Shown piece by piece: positions 57,727 to 64,000 of a DNA stretch of 64,000 bases. The translations under genes were made by a program, and so were the position numbers. The notes under the pieces were generated by a model that saw only the letters and a program-made list of their open reading frames with translations, was not told the DNA's origin and did no database searches. How positions within the stretch are numbered: the stretch's first letter is position 1; every line of letters begins with the position of its first letter. Source of the DNA: Streptomyces calvus (GTDB lineage: Bacteria > Actinomycetota > Actinomycetes > Streptomycetales > Streptomycetaceae); assembly GCF_006782915.1 (NCBI RefSeq), contig NZ_VCNP01000043.1, forward strand, positions 124,001-188,000, written 5' to 3'.

Positions 57727-58227
57727 ATGACCAGCCCTTCGCCCGCCGACACCGGCGGCGGCGCCCCCGACGAGCCGCAGTGGCTCACCCCGGAGGAGAA
57801 GGAGGCCTGGACCGGACTGGCCTCACTGGTCCTGCTGCTTCCGGGCCGGCTGGAGGCGCCGCTGCAGCGCGCGGCCGGCCTGACGCTCTTCGAGTACCTG
57901 GCCCTCAGCCACATCTCGGAGACCCCGGAACGCCGCCTGCGGATGAGCGAACTGGCCTACCTCGCCAACGGCTCCCTCTCCCGGCTGTCCAACGTCGTCA
58001 AGCGGTTCGAGCAGCGCGGCTGGGTCGAGCGCCACCCCGACCCCGACGACGGCCGCTTCACGCTCGCCGCACTCACCGACGCCGGCTACGAGGTGGTCGT
58101 CGCCGCGGCACCCGTCCATGTGCGCGCCGTACGCCAACTGGTCCTCGACCCGCTGACCGCGGCGGACCAGCGGGCACTGGCCCGCATCGCCGCCAAACTG
58201 CGCACCCGCCCGGCGGACCTCGCCTAG
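57727..58227 (+). CDS. MarR-family transcriptional regulator
   Basis: A 166-residue regulator with the MarR winged helix: LTLFEYLALSHISETPERRLRMSELAYLANGSLSRLSNVVKRFEQRGWVERHPDPDDGRFTLAALTDAG. Flanking helices serve dimerisation. It faces the RidA gene, with two CTTCAnGCGTGAAG palindromes between, so it probably represses both. The ATG at 57727 is preferred; a GTG at 57721 is two codons upstream. Its TAG stop codon is the left end of repeat element C. Confidence 0.93.
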   Translation: MTSPSPADTGGGAPDEPQWLTPEEKEAWTGLASLVLLLPGRLEAPLQRAAGLTLFEYLALSHISETPERRLRMSELAYLANGSLSRLSNVVKRFEQRGWVERHPDPDDGRFTLAALTDAGYEVVVAAAPVHVRAVRQLVLDPLTAADQRALARIAAKLRTRPADLA

Positions 58228-58413
58228 GGCCTGTCGTTTGGATCATGTCGGTTTCGCGGGGCGTGGCACGCACATCTGCTGCGTTGTCGTCGGTTGTCGA
58301 CGCTCCGCGTCGCCGCCCTCCTCCGCCTTGCAGCTGCACGCACCACGCCCCGCTCGGGTGGGCTGAGAAGCGCTGCGTCTCCCAGCCGACCTGATCCAAA
58401 CGACAGACCCTAG
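58225..58413. mobile_element. TIR element, copy C (best preserved), overlapping the MarR stop codon
   Basis: A 189-bp element with 20-bp terminal inverted repeats matching at 19 of 20 positions (left TAGGGCCTGTCGTTTGG, right CCAAACGACAGACCCTA). CTAG occurs at both ends. The left TAG is the MarR stop codon. The interior (GCAGCTGCACGCACC, GTTGTCGTCGGTTG) is homologous to element A in reverse orientation. It has no coding capacity. Confidence 0.85.
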
Positions 58414-58456
58414 GACGCGCCGCCGCGCGGGGCACGGCAAGGACCGACGACAGGGG

Positions 58457-59248
58457 ATGGGAGAGATGGAAGGCCTGCCGGCGACGGAACGAGCCGGCCG
58501 CACACCGCCGAGGGGACGAACGCGACGCGTCCGCCCCTCCGTCGTGGTGGCCGTCCTCACGACCGCCGCACTGGTGGCGGGCTGCGGCGGCGACGGCCGC
58601 GGCGACCCGCCCCCACGCCCGTCAGCCGGCCCGTCGGTCACCACCTGCACGACACCCTCCGGCGGCCTCCGCGCCGACCTGGACGGCAACGGCTCGCCCG
58701 ACCGCGTCTTCCCGCCCTCCCGAACCGGCGCCGACCTGGTCGTCACCTTCACCGGCGAGGACGGCCACGTCACCACGGCGCGCCCCCGCGACCTCGTCGG
58801 CGAACGCGGCGAGGACGCCGAGGACGTCCTGGCCGTCGTGGCCGACTTCGACCGGGACGGCTGGCAGGACCTCTTCATCGCCGCCACCGACGCGTTCAGC
58901 GGCGACGACCCCCTGACCTCGGCCGTCTCCGAACTCCGCCTCGGCCCGTTCTCCCCGCGCGGGCGCGGCCAGAGCGACCACCACGTCACGCTGACCGAGC
59001 CGCGCGCCCTGGCCGTCGCCGACTACGACCACGACCGCCACCCCGACCTCGCCGCCTACGGCCACCAGGGCGACGGCGTCTACGCGACCACGGCCCGCCT
59101 GGGCGGCCCGCACGGCCTCGACCGGCAAGCGGACGAGCGGAACAGGCGGTACCTGGAGGAAGCCGACCGAACCGACCGGCAGACCCCCGAGTCGATGCCG
59201 CAGGCCGACCCGGCGACGTTCAACCCTTCCTGCTCACAGGTAGATTGA
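58457..59248 (+). CDS. FG-GAP/VCBS-repeat lipoprotein
   Basis: A 263-residue exported lipoprotein. After a positively charged start and hydrophobic core, the lipobox is LVAGC. The mature part has three Ca2+-binding DxDxDG-type loops of FG-GAP repeats: DLDGNGSPD, DFDRDGWQD and DYDHDRHPD. Such repeats form integrin-like beta-propeller blades, and three suggest a partial or small propeller. The function is unknown. Starts at ATG 58457 or 58466 are both possible. It lies just downstream of element C. Confidence 0.87.
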   Translation: MGEMEGLPATERAGRTPPRGRTRRVRPSVVVAVLTTAALVAGCGGDGRGDPPPRPSAGPSVTTCTTPSGGLRADLDGNGSPDRVFPPSRTGADLVVTFTGEDGHVTTARPRDLVGERGEDAEDVLAVVADFDRDGWQDLFIAATDAFSGDDPLTSAVSELRLGPFSPRGRGQSDHHVTLTEPRALAVADYDHDRHPDLAAYGHQGDGVYATTARLGGPHGLDRQADERNRRYLEEADRTDRQTPESMPQADPATFNPSCSQVD

Positions 59249-59335
59249 CGCCCCACCCCCCGAACCCCGACCCGGCCTCCCGCCCGGTCACGCATGCCCC
59301 TCCCCCCACCTGTCCCTCAAGGAGGAACCTCCCGC

Positions 59336-60367
59336 ATGTCCCGCCCCACGCACCGGCTCCCCCACCTGCGCCGGCTGACCGTGCTCGCCCTCGGTGTCAC
59401 CACCGCCGTCACCCTCACCGCCTGCGGTGGCGGCTCCGGCGCCGACACCGACGACGCCCCCGCCCGGAGCACGGACGCCGAACCGAAGGGCCTGCTCACC
59501 GAGCAGGCGGCCGAAAAGGTGGTCGACACCTACGAGCGGGTGAACAACCGCGCCAACGCCGAGCGGGACCAGAAGCTGCTCAGCACCGTCGAGGCCGGAC
59601 AGGTCCACGAGCAGTCCAAGGCCGACTACAAGCAGTGGGAGGTCTGGTCGAAGGAGGACCAGAAGGAGTACGCGTCGTCCTTCACCTACGAGGACCGCGA
59701 CTACCTCATCCCGGCCGCCGACAGCGGCGTCACCTGGTTCGCCGTCAAGACCCGCTCCAGCGCCTCCACCGAGGACGAGGCCGCGCTGATGGTCTTCGAC
59801 AAGGTCGGCGGCACCTACAAGCTGACGATGGCCGTCTACGCCGACGAGTCCTCGATACCCGAGTTCGCCGTCGACCGGCACGGCCACGTCACCCCGGCCG
59901 ACCCGTCGAAGAAGGTCGGCGCCCACGCCCCCGACGAACTCGGCGCCCTCTACGAGGACTTCTTCGAAACGGGCGGCAAGGCGAAGGCCGGGAAGACGTT
60001 CACGCCGACCGAGACCTCGAAGGACTCCATCGAGGTCCACGAGGAGGGCCCGGACGACGACATGGAGGCCTACGCGACCGAGAAGTACTTCGCCAAGGAC
60101 CCCGCCCACCCGAAGGTGTACGCCCTGAAGCTCGCCGACGGCGGCACGCTCGCCCTCTTCCCGACCGCGCACACCAGCGAACTGATGCTCAAGCCCCGCT
60201 ACATGAGCGGCTTCGACATCAATCCCAACGAGAAGGAAGCCCTCTACAACCCCTCCGAGCGGGACATCGTCACCGACGAGTTCCAGGGCCAGGCCCTCGC
60301 CGTCCTCGACCCCAGGGCCAAGCCCCGCGTCACCGCCATCGAATACCGCATGGTCGACTCCCGCTGA
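59336..60367 (+). CDS. Lipoprotein of unknown function
   Basis: A 343-residue exported lipoprotein with lipobox LTAC (VTLTACGGGSG), 90 bp downstream of the FG-GAP lipoprotein gene and probably co-transcribed. The mature part is Lys/Asp/Glu-rich and reads as two similar alpha+beta halves: EKVVDTYERVNNRANAERDQKLLSTVE ... YEDRDYLIPAADSGVTWFAVKT in the first, KFTP-like TSKDSIEVHEEGPDDDMEAYAT ... TLALFPTAHTSELM in the second. No catalytic motif is seen. The ATG at 59336 has AAGGAGGA ten bases upstream. An 18-bp perfect terminator hairpin follows the stop. Confidence 0.88.
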   Translation: MSRPTHRLPHLRRLTVLALGVTTAVTLTACGGGSGADTDDAPARSTDAEPKGLLTEQAAEKVVDTYERVNNRANAERDQKLLSTVEAGQVHEQSKADYKQWEVWSKEDQKEYASSFTYEDRDYLIPAADSGVTWFAVKTRSSASTEDEAALMVFDKVGGTYKLTMAVYADESSIPEFAVDRHGHVTPADPSKKVGAHAPDELGALYEDFFETGGKAKAGKTFTPTETSKDSIEVHEEGPDDDMEAYATEKYFAKDPAHPKVYALKLADGGTLALFPTAHTSELMLKPRYMSGFDINPNEKEALYNPSERDIVTDEFQGQALAVLDPRAKPRVTAIEYRMVDSR

Positions 60368-60389
60368 CCCGAAGCTTCCGCACCGGCAC

Positions 60390-60432
60390 GTCCGTCCGTC
60401 CGCTCCGCAGCCGCCGGAGCGGACGGACGGAC
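60390..60432 (+). terminator. Perfect 18-bp terminator hairpin after the lipoprotein genes
   Basis: GTCCGTCCGTCCGCTCCG pairs perfectly with its complement across a 7-base loop, 23 bp past the stop. It is the strongest stem-loop in the window. Confidence 0.88.
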
Positions 60433-60524
60433 CGCGGAGCCCTCGAGCAGTCCCGCGCCGCCAACAGCCCGCCCGGCCCTCCCCGTTGCCCCGTCAGCCT
60501 GGCCCCTCTGTCAGTCCCGTCGCT

Positions 60525-60530
60525 TAGGGT
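60525..60530 (+). promoter_or_regulatory. Probable -10 for a leaderless endonuclease gene
   Basis: TAGGGT ends seven bases before the ATG at 60538, and no Shine-Dalgarno is present. This is typical spacing for a leaderless Streptomyces transcript. Confidence 0.45.
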
Positions 60531-60537
60531 TTCCGGC

Positions 60538-61740
60538 ATGGCGCTCAGTGACCTCACACGCGGCGAAGTCGAGCAGGCGATGGAAGAGTGCGACCGGCTG
60601 GGACGGGACGCCTTCCTCCAGCACTACGGTTTCCGCCGTGCCCGCCGCTACCTCCTGGTGCACCGGGGCAGTCACTACGACACCAAGGCGATCGTCGGTG
60701 CCGCACACGGCTTCCTGGCCGGACAACAGCCGCTTGCCGCAAGCGACTTCTCCGGCGGCGCCGAGCACGCCGCCGGACTGCTGCGCGGCCTAGGCTTCGA
60801 CGTCGTGGACCAGCAGCCGACGGGCACCGTCACCCACGACGAGCTCGTCGACCGGATCACCCGTCTCACGGTGAACCGCTCCTCCGGCCGGCCCGCCCTG
60901 TACAAACCCATCACCCTGCTGTGGGCCATGGGCCGGGCCCTGCGCGGCGAGCCCCGGCTCCTCCCGTGGTCCGCCACGGAGGAAGCCCTCGCATCCCTCC
61001 TGCGGCAACACGGTCAGAGAGGCGAGCGCCCCCGCCCCGACTACCCCGTCGCCTCCCTGCACCGCGAAGGCTTCTGGGAGTTGCGGGACTGCGCGGACAC
61101 CGCGCCCACCGCCCACGGCGACGCCGAGCTGCGCCGGTGGTTCACCGACCGGCAGCCCCTGGGCGGCCTGGCAGAGCCGGTGTACGACCTGCTCGGCCAC
61201 TCCGCGGTGACCCGCCTCGCCGTCCTCGACGAACTCCTGAACACCTACTTCGACGACCTCGACCCCGCACCGCTCCTGGCCGCCGTCGGCCTGGACGACG
61301 CGGAAACCGCCGACCTGCCCGAACGCGGGCCGGAGCAGTGGCTCCTCACCGCCGCCGCATACGAACGCGGCTGCCGGCTCGTCGAGCAACGGGAGGAGAG
61401 GACACACGGCCGACGCGCCGCCCGCACCACGAACCCACCGATACGCTCGCGCGCCGCCCGGTACCTGGTCCTCAGCCGGAGCGAGGGACGCTGCGAGAAC
61501 CCGCACTGCACGGGCCAGCCGGCCGACGTGACCGACCGCAACCACCCGATACTCGAGGTCGATCACGTGGTGGACCTCACGCGGGGCGGCCGCGACCACC
61601 CCAGCCAGATGGTCGCTCTTTGCCCGAACTGCCACGCCGTCAAGACCCGCGGCAGCACACGGGAATCCCTCCGCCGAACCCTCCAGGAAGTCGCGGCGGA
61701 ACGCCACCGGTCCATGACCGACGCCGCCCGAATACGCTGA
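60538..61740 (+). CDS. Phosphorothioate-DNA-dependent HNH endonuclease (ScoMcrA-like type IV restriction enzyme)
   Basis: A 400-residue nuclease resembling ScoMcrA and its relatives, which cut DNA carrying phosphorothioate or 5-methylcytosine marks. Residues 1-95 match the N-terminal head domain (LTRGEVEQAMEECDRLGRDAFLQHYGFRRARRYLLVHRG, HYDTKAIVGAAHGFLAGQQPL). Residues about 105-185 match the sulfur-binding domain (YKPITLLWAMGRALRGEPRLLPW ... PDYPVASLHREGFWEL). The C-terminal HNH nuclease (about 320-370) has CENPHCTG, EVDHVVDLTRGG and CPNCHAVKTRG. The SRA domain of ScoMcrA is not evident, so it is a shorter form. No dnd genes are nearby. Confidence 0.85.
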   Translation: MALSDLTRGEVEQAMEECDRLGRDAFLQHYGFRRARRYLLVHRGSHYDTKAIVGAAHGFLAGQQPLAASDFSGGAEHAAGLLRGLGFDVVDQQPTGTVTHDELVDRITRLTVNRSSGRPALYKPITLLWAMGRALRGEPRLLPWSATEEALASLLRQHGQRGERPRPDYPVASLHREGFWELRDCADTAPTAHGDAELRRWFTDRQPLGGLAEPVYDLLGHSAVTRLAVLDELLNTYFDDLDPAPLLAAVGLDDAETADLPERGPEQWLLTAAAYERGCRLVEQREERTHGRRAARTTNPPIRSRAARYLVLSRSEGRCENPHCTGQPADVTDRNHPILEVDHVVDLTRGGRDHPSQMVALCPNCHAVKTRGSTRESLRRTLQEVAAERHRSMTDAARIR

Positions 61741-61904
61741 CGGCCGGGCCGGCACACCAGACGCGAGCGGATGCCGTCGGCACTGCTGAACTCGCAGTCG
61801 CCGCAAGCGAGGTGGGTCCCGGCTCCTGCGAGCCGGGGCTCAGGGGCGGGGCGATCGGCGTGGCCGTTGTCGTCTCCGCCCACACCGCGGCCCCAGTGGA
61901 GCGG

Positions 61905-62579
61905 TCACGTCAGAAGGTGGCGCCAGCGGTTGGCTGACTCGAGCATGTCCAGGGTCACGCGTTCCAGGAACGCGCCGGCCCTGGCCATGCGTTGTCCCGC
62001 GGGGTCGTCGAGTCCGACGGTGTCCGCGCCTGCCAGGGCGGCGCGCGCCGATTCGAGTGTCTGCCGTGCGCTGATCACGACCGAGCGGTACCAGGCGTCG
62101 TCGTCGACCACGTAGATGTCGCGGCGCCGCTGCGGGTCGCGCTCGCGCCGGACGAAGCCCTGGTCGACCAGGAAGTTCACGGCCACGGAGACGGAGGCCG
62201 GGCTGACCTTCAGTCTGCGGGTCAGTTCGGCGGCGGTGCGTCTGCCGTTCTCCGACAGCAACAGGTCGACGTGCACCCGCGCCGTCATCCTCGGCATGCC
62301 CGATCTGACCGCCAGTTCGATCATCTCCTCTGCCACCCCGCCTTCCGGCTCTCCGTCCGCGCGCGGTGGTGCCGGGGTGCCGCGCCGGGCCCGTTGTGCC
62401 GTCGCCTGGTGTGCCTGGTGGGCCCGGTAGCCGGCGGGGCCGCCGTTGCGGCCGACCTCCCGGCTGATGGTGGAGGTCGGCCGGTCGAGCCGCCTGGCGA
62501 TCTCCGCGTAGGAGAGGCCGTCGGCGAGGCCGACCGCGATCCGCTGACGCTCCTGCTGGCTCAACCGTCCTCCTGGCAT
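61905..62579 (-). CDS. GbsR/MarR-like regulator with N-terminal IS30-type helix-turn-helix
   Basis: A 224-residue regulator with two DNA-binding modules. Residues 1-45 are an HTH_38 of the IS30-transposase type (GGRLSQQERQRIAVGLADGLSYAEIARRLDRPTSTISREVGRNGG). Residues about 75-150 are a GbsR/MarR-like winged helix (RMTARVHVDLLLSENGRRTAAELTRRLKVSPASVSVAVNFLVDQGFVRRERDPQRRRDIYVVDDD). It faces the P450 gene across an AT-richer gap with palindromes and probably controls it. ATG 62579 is the usual family start; ATG 62609 is an alternative. Confidence 0.88.
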   Translation of the reverse strand: MPGGRLSQQERQRIAVGLADGLSYAEIARRLDRPTSTISREVGRNGGPAGYRAHQAHQATAQRARRGTPAPPRADGEPEGGVAEEMIELAVRSGMPRMTARVHVDLLLSENGRRTAAELTRRLKVSPASVSVAVNFLVDQGFVRRERDPQRRRDIYVVDDDAWYRSVVISARQTLESARAALAGADTVGLDDPAGQRMARAGAFLERVTLDMLESANRWRHLLT

Positions 62580-62606
62580 GCCGCCAGTATTGCCTTCACA
62601 GTCAGT

Positions 62607-62711
62607 CATTGCAATGCGTCGTTGCATTCGACGGCAGCGTCATTACATCAATTATGGTGCTGTGAGCTGCGGTTATGTGGTTTTGTTGATTGCCGGGGTG
62701 CTGAATGCAAC
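62607..62711. promoter_or_regulatory. Operator region between the GbsR-like and P450 genes
   Basis: A perfect CATTGCAATG palindrome (62607-62616) is followed by GTTGCATTC (62621-62629) and its exact inverse GAATGCAAC (62703-62711). All share the TTGCA core, which suggests one regulator binding several sites in this relatively AT-rich divergent promoter. Confidence 0.55.
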
Positions 62712-62763
62712 GTAGCTTTCGAGGTGCGTAAAACACATTGTGGTCGCGAGACGAGGAATGGTC

Positions 62764-63963
62764 ATGGGTGAATCCCTGCACACCGTCACGATGTTGCCGA
62801 CGACGCGCCGACCCGGCTGTCCCTTCGATCCGCCGGAGGAGTTGCTCGAGGCCCGTCGGCACGGGCCCATCAGCCGCCTGATCCATCCCGGCGGGATGCC
62901 CGGCTGGCTGATCACCGGCTACGACCTGGTCCGGTCCGTGCTGGCCGACTCACGGTTCAGTGCGCGCAAGGAACTCTTGAACGTGGTCGACTACCAGCTT
63001 CCTCCGGCGCCGCCCGGCGAGTTCCTGCTCATGGACGAGCCGCAGCACGGGCGCTACCGCAAGCCGCTGGTGGGCAGGTTCACCGTGCGGCGGATGCGCC
63101 TGCTCACCGAGCGCGTGGAGCGGGTCACCGCCGAGTGCCTGGACGCCATGGAGGAGGCCGGGCCGCCGGCGGACCTCGTGACAGCGTTCGCCAAGCCGAT
63201 CCCCGCCGTCATCATCTGCGAGCTGCTGGGGGTGCCGTACGCGGACCGGGGTTCGTTCCAGGAGCAGATCGACACGTTCATGGGCGGGGAGTCGAATGAG
63301 GAGGAGCTGATAGCGGCGTACACCGCGACCCAGGACTACCTCGCGGAGCTGGTGGCCGCCAAGCGCGCGCACCCCACCGACGACGTGCTCAGCGAACTCA
63401 CCGACAGTGATCTGACCGACGAGGAACTGAAGGGCGTCGCCCTCGTCCTGCTCGCGGGCGGAATCGACACCACCGCGAACATGCTGTCCCTCGGCACCTT
63501 CGCCCTGCTGCAGAACCCGTCCCAACTCGCCGCCCTGCGCGCCGATCCCGCGCTCGCCGACCGGACCGTGGAGGAACTGCTGCGGTATCTGAGCGTCGCC
63601 AAGTCGTTCATGCGGACGGCGCTGGAGGACGTCGAGGTGGGCGGGCAGATCATCGAGGCCGGCACGACGGTCGTCCTGTCGTACCACACCGCCAACCACG
63701 ACCCCGGGCGTTTCGCCGACCCCCACGTCCTCGACGTCCGGCGGCAGAGCGTCGGGCACCTGGCCTTCGGCCACGGCATCCACCAGTGCCTGGGCCAGCA
63801 ACTGGCGCGCGTCGAGCTGCGGGTGGCGCTGCCCGCGCTGTTCCGGCGCTTCCCCACGCTGCGTCTGGCCGTACCGGCGGAGGAGGTCGACCTGCGTCCG
63901 GAGACCGCCGACATCTACGGGGTGCGGAGCCTCCCGGTCGCGTGGGACCGGGAGCGGTCATGA
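62764..63963 (+). CDS. Cytochrome P450 (CYP105-like bacterial class I)
   Basis: A 399-residue haem monooxygenase. Landmarks are the I-helix LLAGGIDTTANM, the K-helix EELLRYL with its ExxR, and the haem-binding FGHGIHQCLGQQLARVEL with ligand C342. The front half has the actinobacterial pattern LLMDEPQHGRYRKPLVGRFTVRRM. The substrate is unknown. ATG 62764 is six bases after GAGGA (GTG 62740 and ATG 62758 are alternatives). Its stop overlaps the start of a ferredoxin gene (ATGA), giving a monooxygenase-electron donor operon. Confidence 0.95.
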   Translation: MGESLHTVTMLPTTRRPGCPFDPPEELLEARRHGPISRLIHPGGMPGWLITGYDLVRSVLADSRFSARKELLNVVDYQLPPAPPGEFLLMDEPQHGRYRKPLVGRFTVRRMRLLTERVERVTAECLDAMEEAGPPADLVTAFAKPIPAVIICELLGVPYADRGSFQEQIDTFMGGESNEEELIAAYTATQDYLAELVAAKRAHPTDDVLSELTDSDLTDEELKGVALVLLAGGIDTTANMLSLGTFALLQNPSQLAALRADPALADRTVEELLRYLSVAKSFMRTALEDVEVGGQIIEAGTTVVLSYHTANHDPGRFADPHVLDVRRQSVGHLAFGHGIHQCLGQQLARVELRVALPALFRRFPTLRLAVPAEEVDLRPETADIYGVRSLPVAWDRERS

Positions 63964-64000
63964 CGGCGTTCCGCCCGCGCATCGACCGTGAACGCTGCAT
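63960..64000 (+). CDS. Ferredoxin (partial, runs off the window)
   Basis: Only 13 complete codons are visible: MTAFRPRIDRERC. The pattern of a charged lead, then (V/I)DRxRC, is the start of the single-cluster ferredoxins that follow Streptomyces P450 genes, and the Cys would be the first cluster ligand. It overlaps the P450 stop by ATGA. The call is inferred from position and this short match. Confidence 0.7.
   Translation, partial: MTAFRPRIDRERC

Noticed and set aside
58225..58413. Element C as an IS with its own transposase
   Set aside because: It is only 189 bp and has no coding frame, so it can be at most a non-autonomous derivative.
1..64000. CRISPR array, tRNA, rRNA or prophage
   Set aside because: No regularly spaced identical repeats with unique spacers, no cloverleaf or rRNA sequence, and no phage structural or integrase genes were seen.
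62764..64000. Biosynthetic gene cluster at the right end
   Set aside because: A single P450-ferredoxin pair with a regulator is not evidence of a cluster; no synthase or tailoring set is visible before the window ends.

Overview
The window is very GC-rich actinobacterial chromosome and almost certainly Streptomyces. Genes are packed on both strands, start often with GTG, and frequently overlap by GTGA or ATGA. The central block is the afsK/afsS/afsR differentiation locus, flanked by purU, an F420 (fbiC) block and the Scr1/Scr2 XRE-DUF397 pair. From memory this order matches the SCO4400-SCO4444 region of the S. coelicolor core chromosome, with some gain or loss at the right end. I see no tRNA, rRNA, CRISPR array, prophage or transposase gene.

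Layout. 1-9.3 kb: an ABC exporter (permease cut by the left edge), a prim-pol-like protein, a TPR-type regulator, a Pro/Gly-rich membrane protein, an extracellular ligand-binding lipoprotein, an SCO4402-family protein and purU. 9.3-13.8 kb: a regulatory cluster made of an ECF sigma factor overlapping a zinc anti-sigma/MDMPI fusion, then a STAS anti-anti-sigma protein, an EF-hand protein and a GHKL ATPase. 14.4-21.9 kb: a GlxA-type regulator facing an MFS transporter, a membrane protein, a flavin monooxygenase, a GNAT enzyme, two split-barrel flavin proteins and a TetR regulator. 22-29.7 kb: kbpA and afsK (plus strand), a secreted protein, and afsS and afsR (minus strand). 30-38.6 kb: a Tat-exported PHP phosphoesterase, an F420-dependent oxidoreductase and fbiC, a degenerate L,D-transpeptidase, a VapBC-like module, a DUF2165 protein and a divergent ADP-ribosylglycohydrolase. 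38.7-47.8 kb: a sodium:solute symporter, a large membrane protein, a D,D-carboxypeptidase with a 500-residue cytoplasmic tail, a GPP34 protein and scr1/scr2. 47.9-53.6 kb: a minus-strand run of MerR, glutathione peroxidase, an AbiEii-type nucleotidyltransferase, a methyltransferase, an MFS transporter and an amidohydrolase. 53.9-64 kb: a two-component system overlapping a TAXI binding protein, RidA facing MarR, two lipoproteins, a solitary phosphorothioate-type HNH endonuclease, and a GbsR-like regulator facing a cytochrome P450 with the start of a ferredoxin gene.

How the parts connect. Three regulatory systems stand out. One is the AfsK kinase, its inhibitor KbpA, the AfsR regulator and its target afsS. 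The second is the ECF sigma/anti-sigma pair beside partner-switch-type proteins. The third is the TctDE-like two-component system with its own extracytoplasmic binding protein. Several divergent gene pairs have clear palindromic operators between them, the best being RidA/MarR and the toxin-antitoxin promoter.

The most unusual structural signal is a family of three short elements with terminal inverted repeats. In each, the left end supplies the TAG stop codon of the upstream gene (afsK, the ADP-ribosylglycohydrolase and the MarR gene). One copy carries a second small repeat, and another copy of that small repeat sits inside a coding sequence. Minisatellites with 16- or 24-bp units recur in both coding and non-coding DNA.
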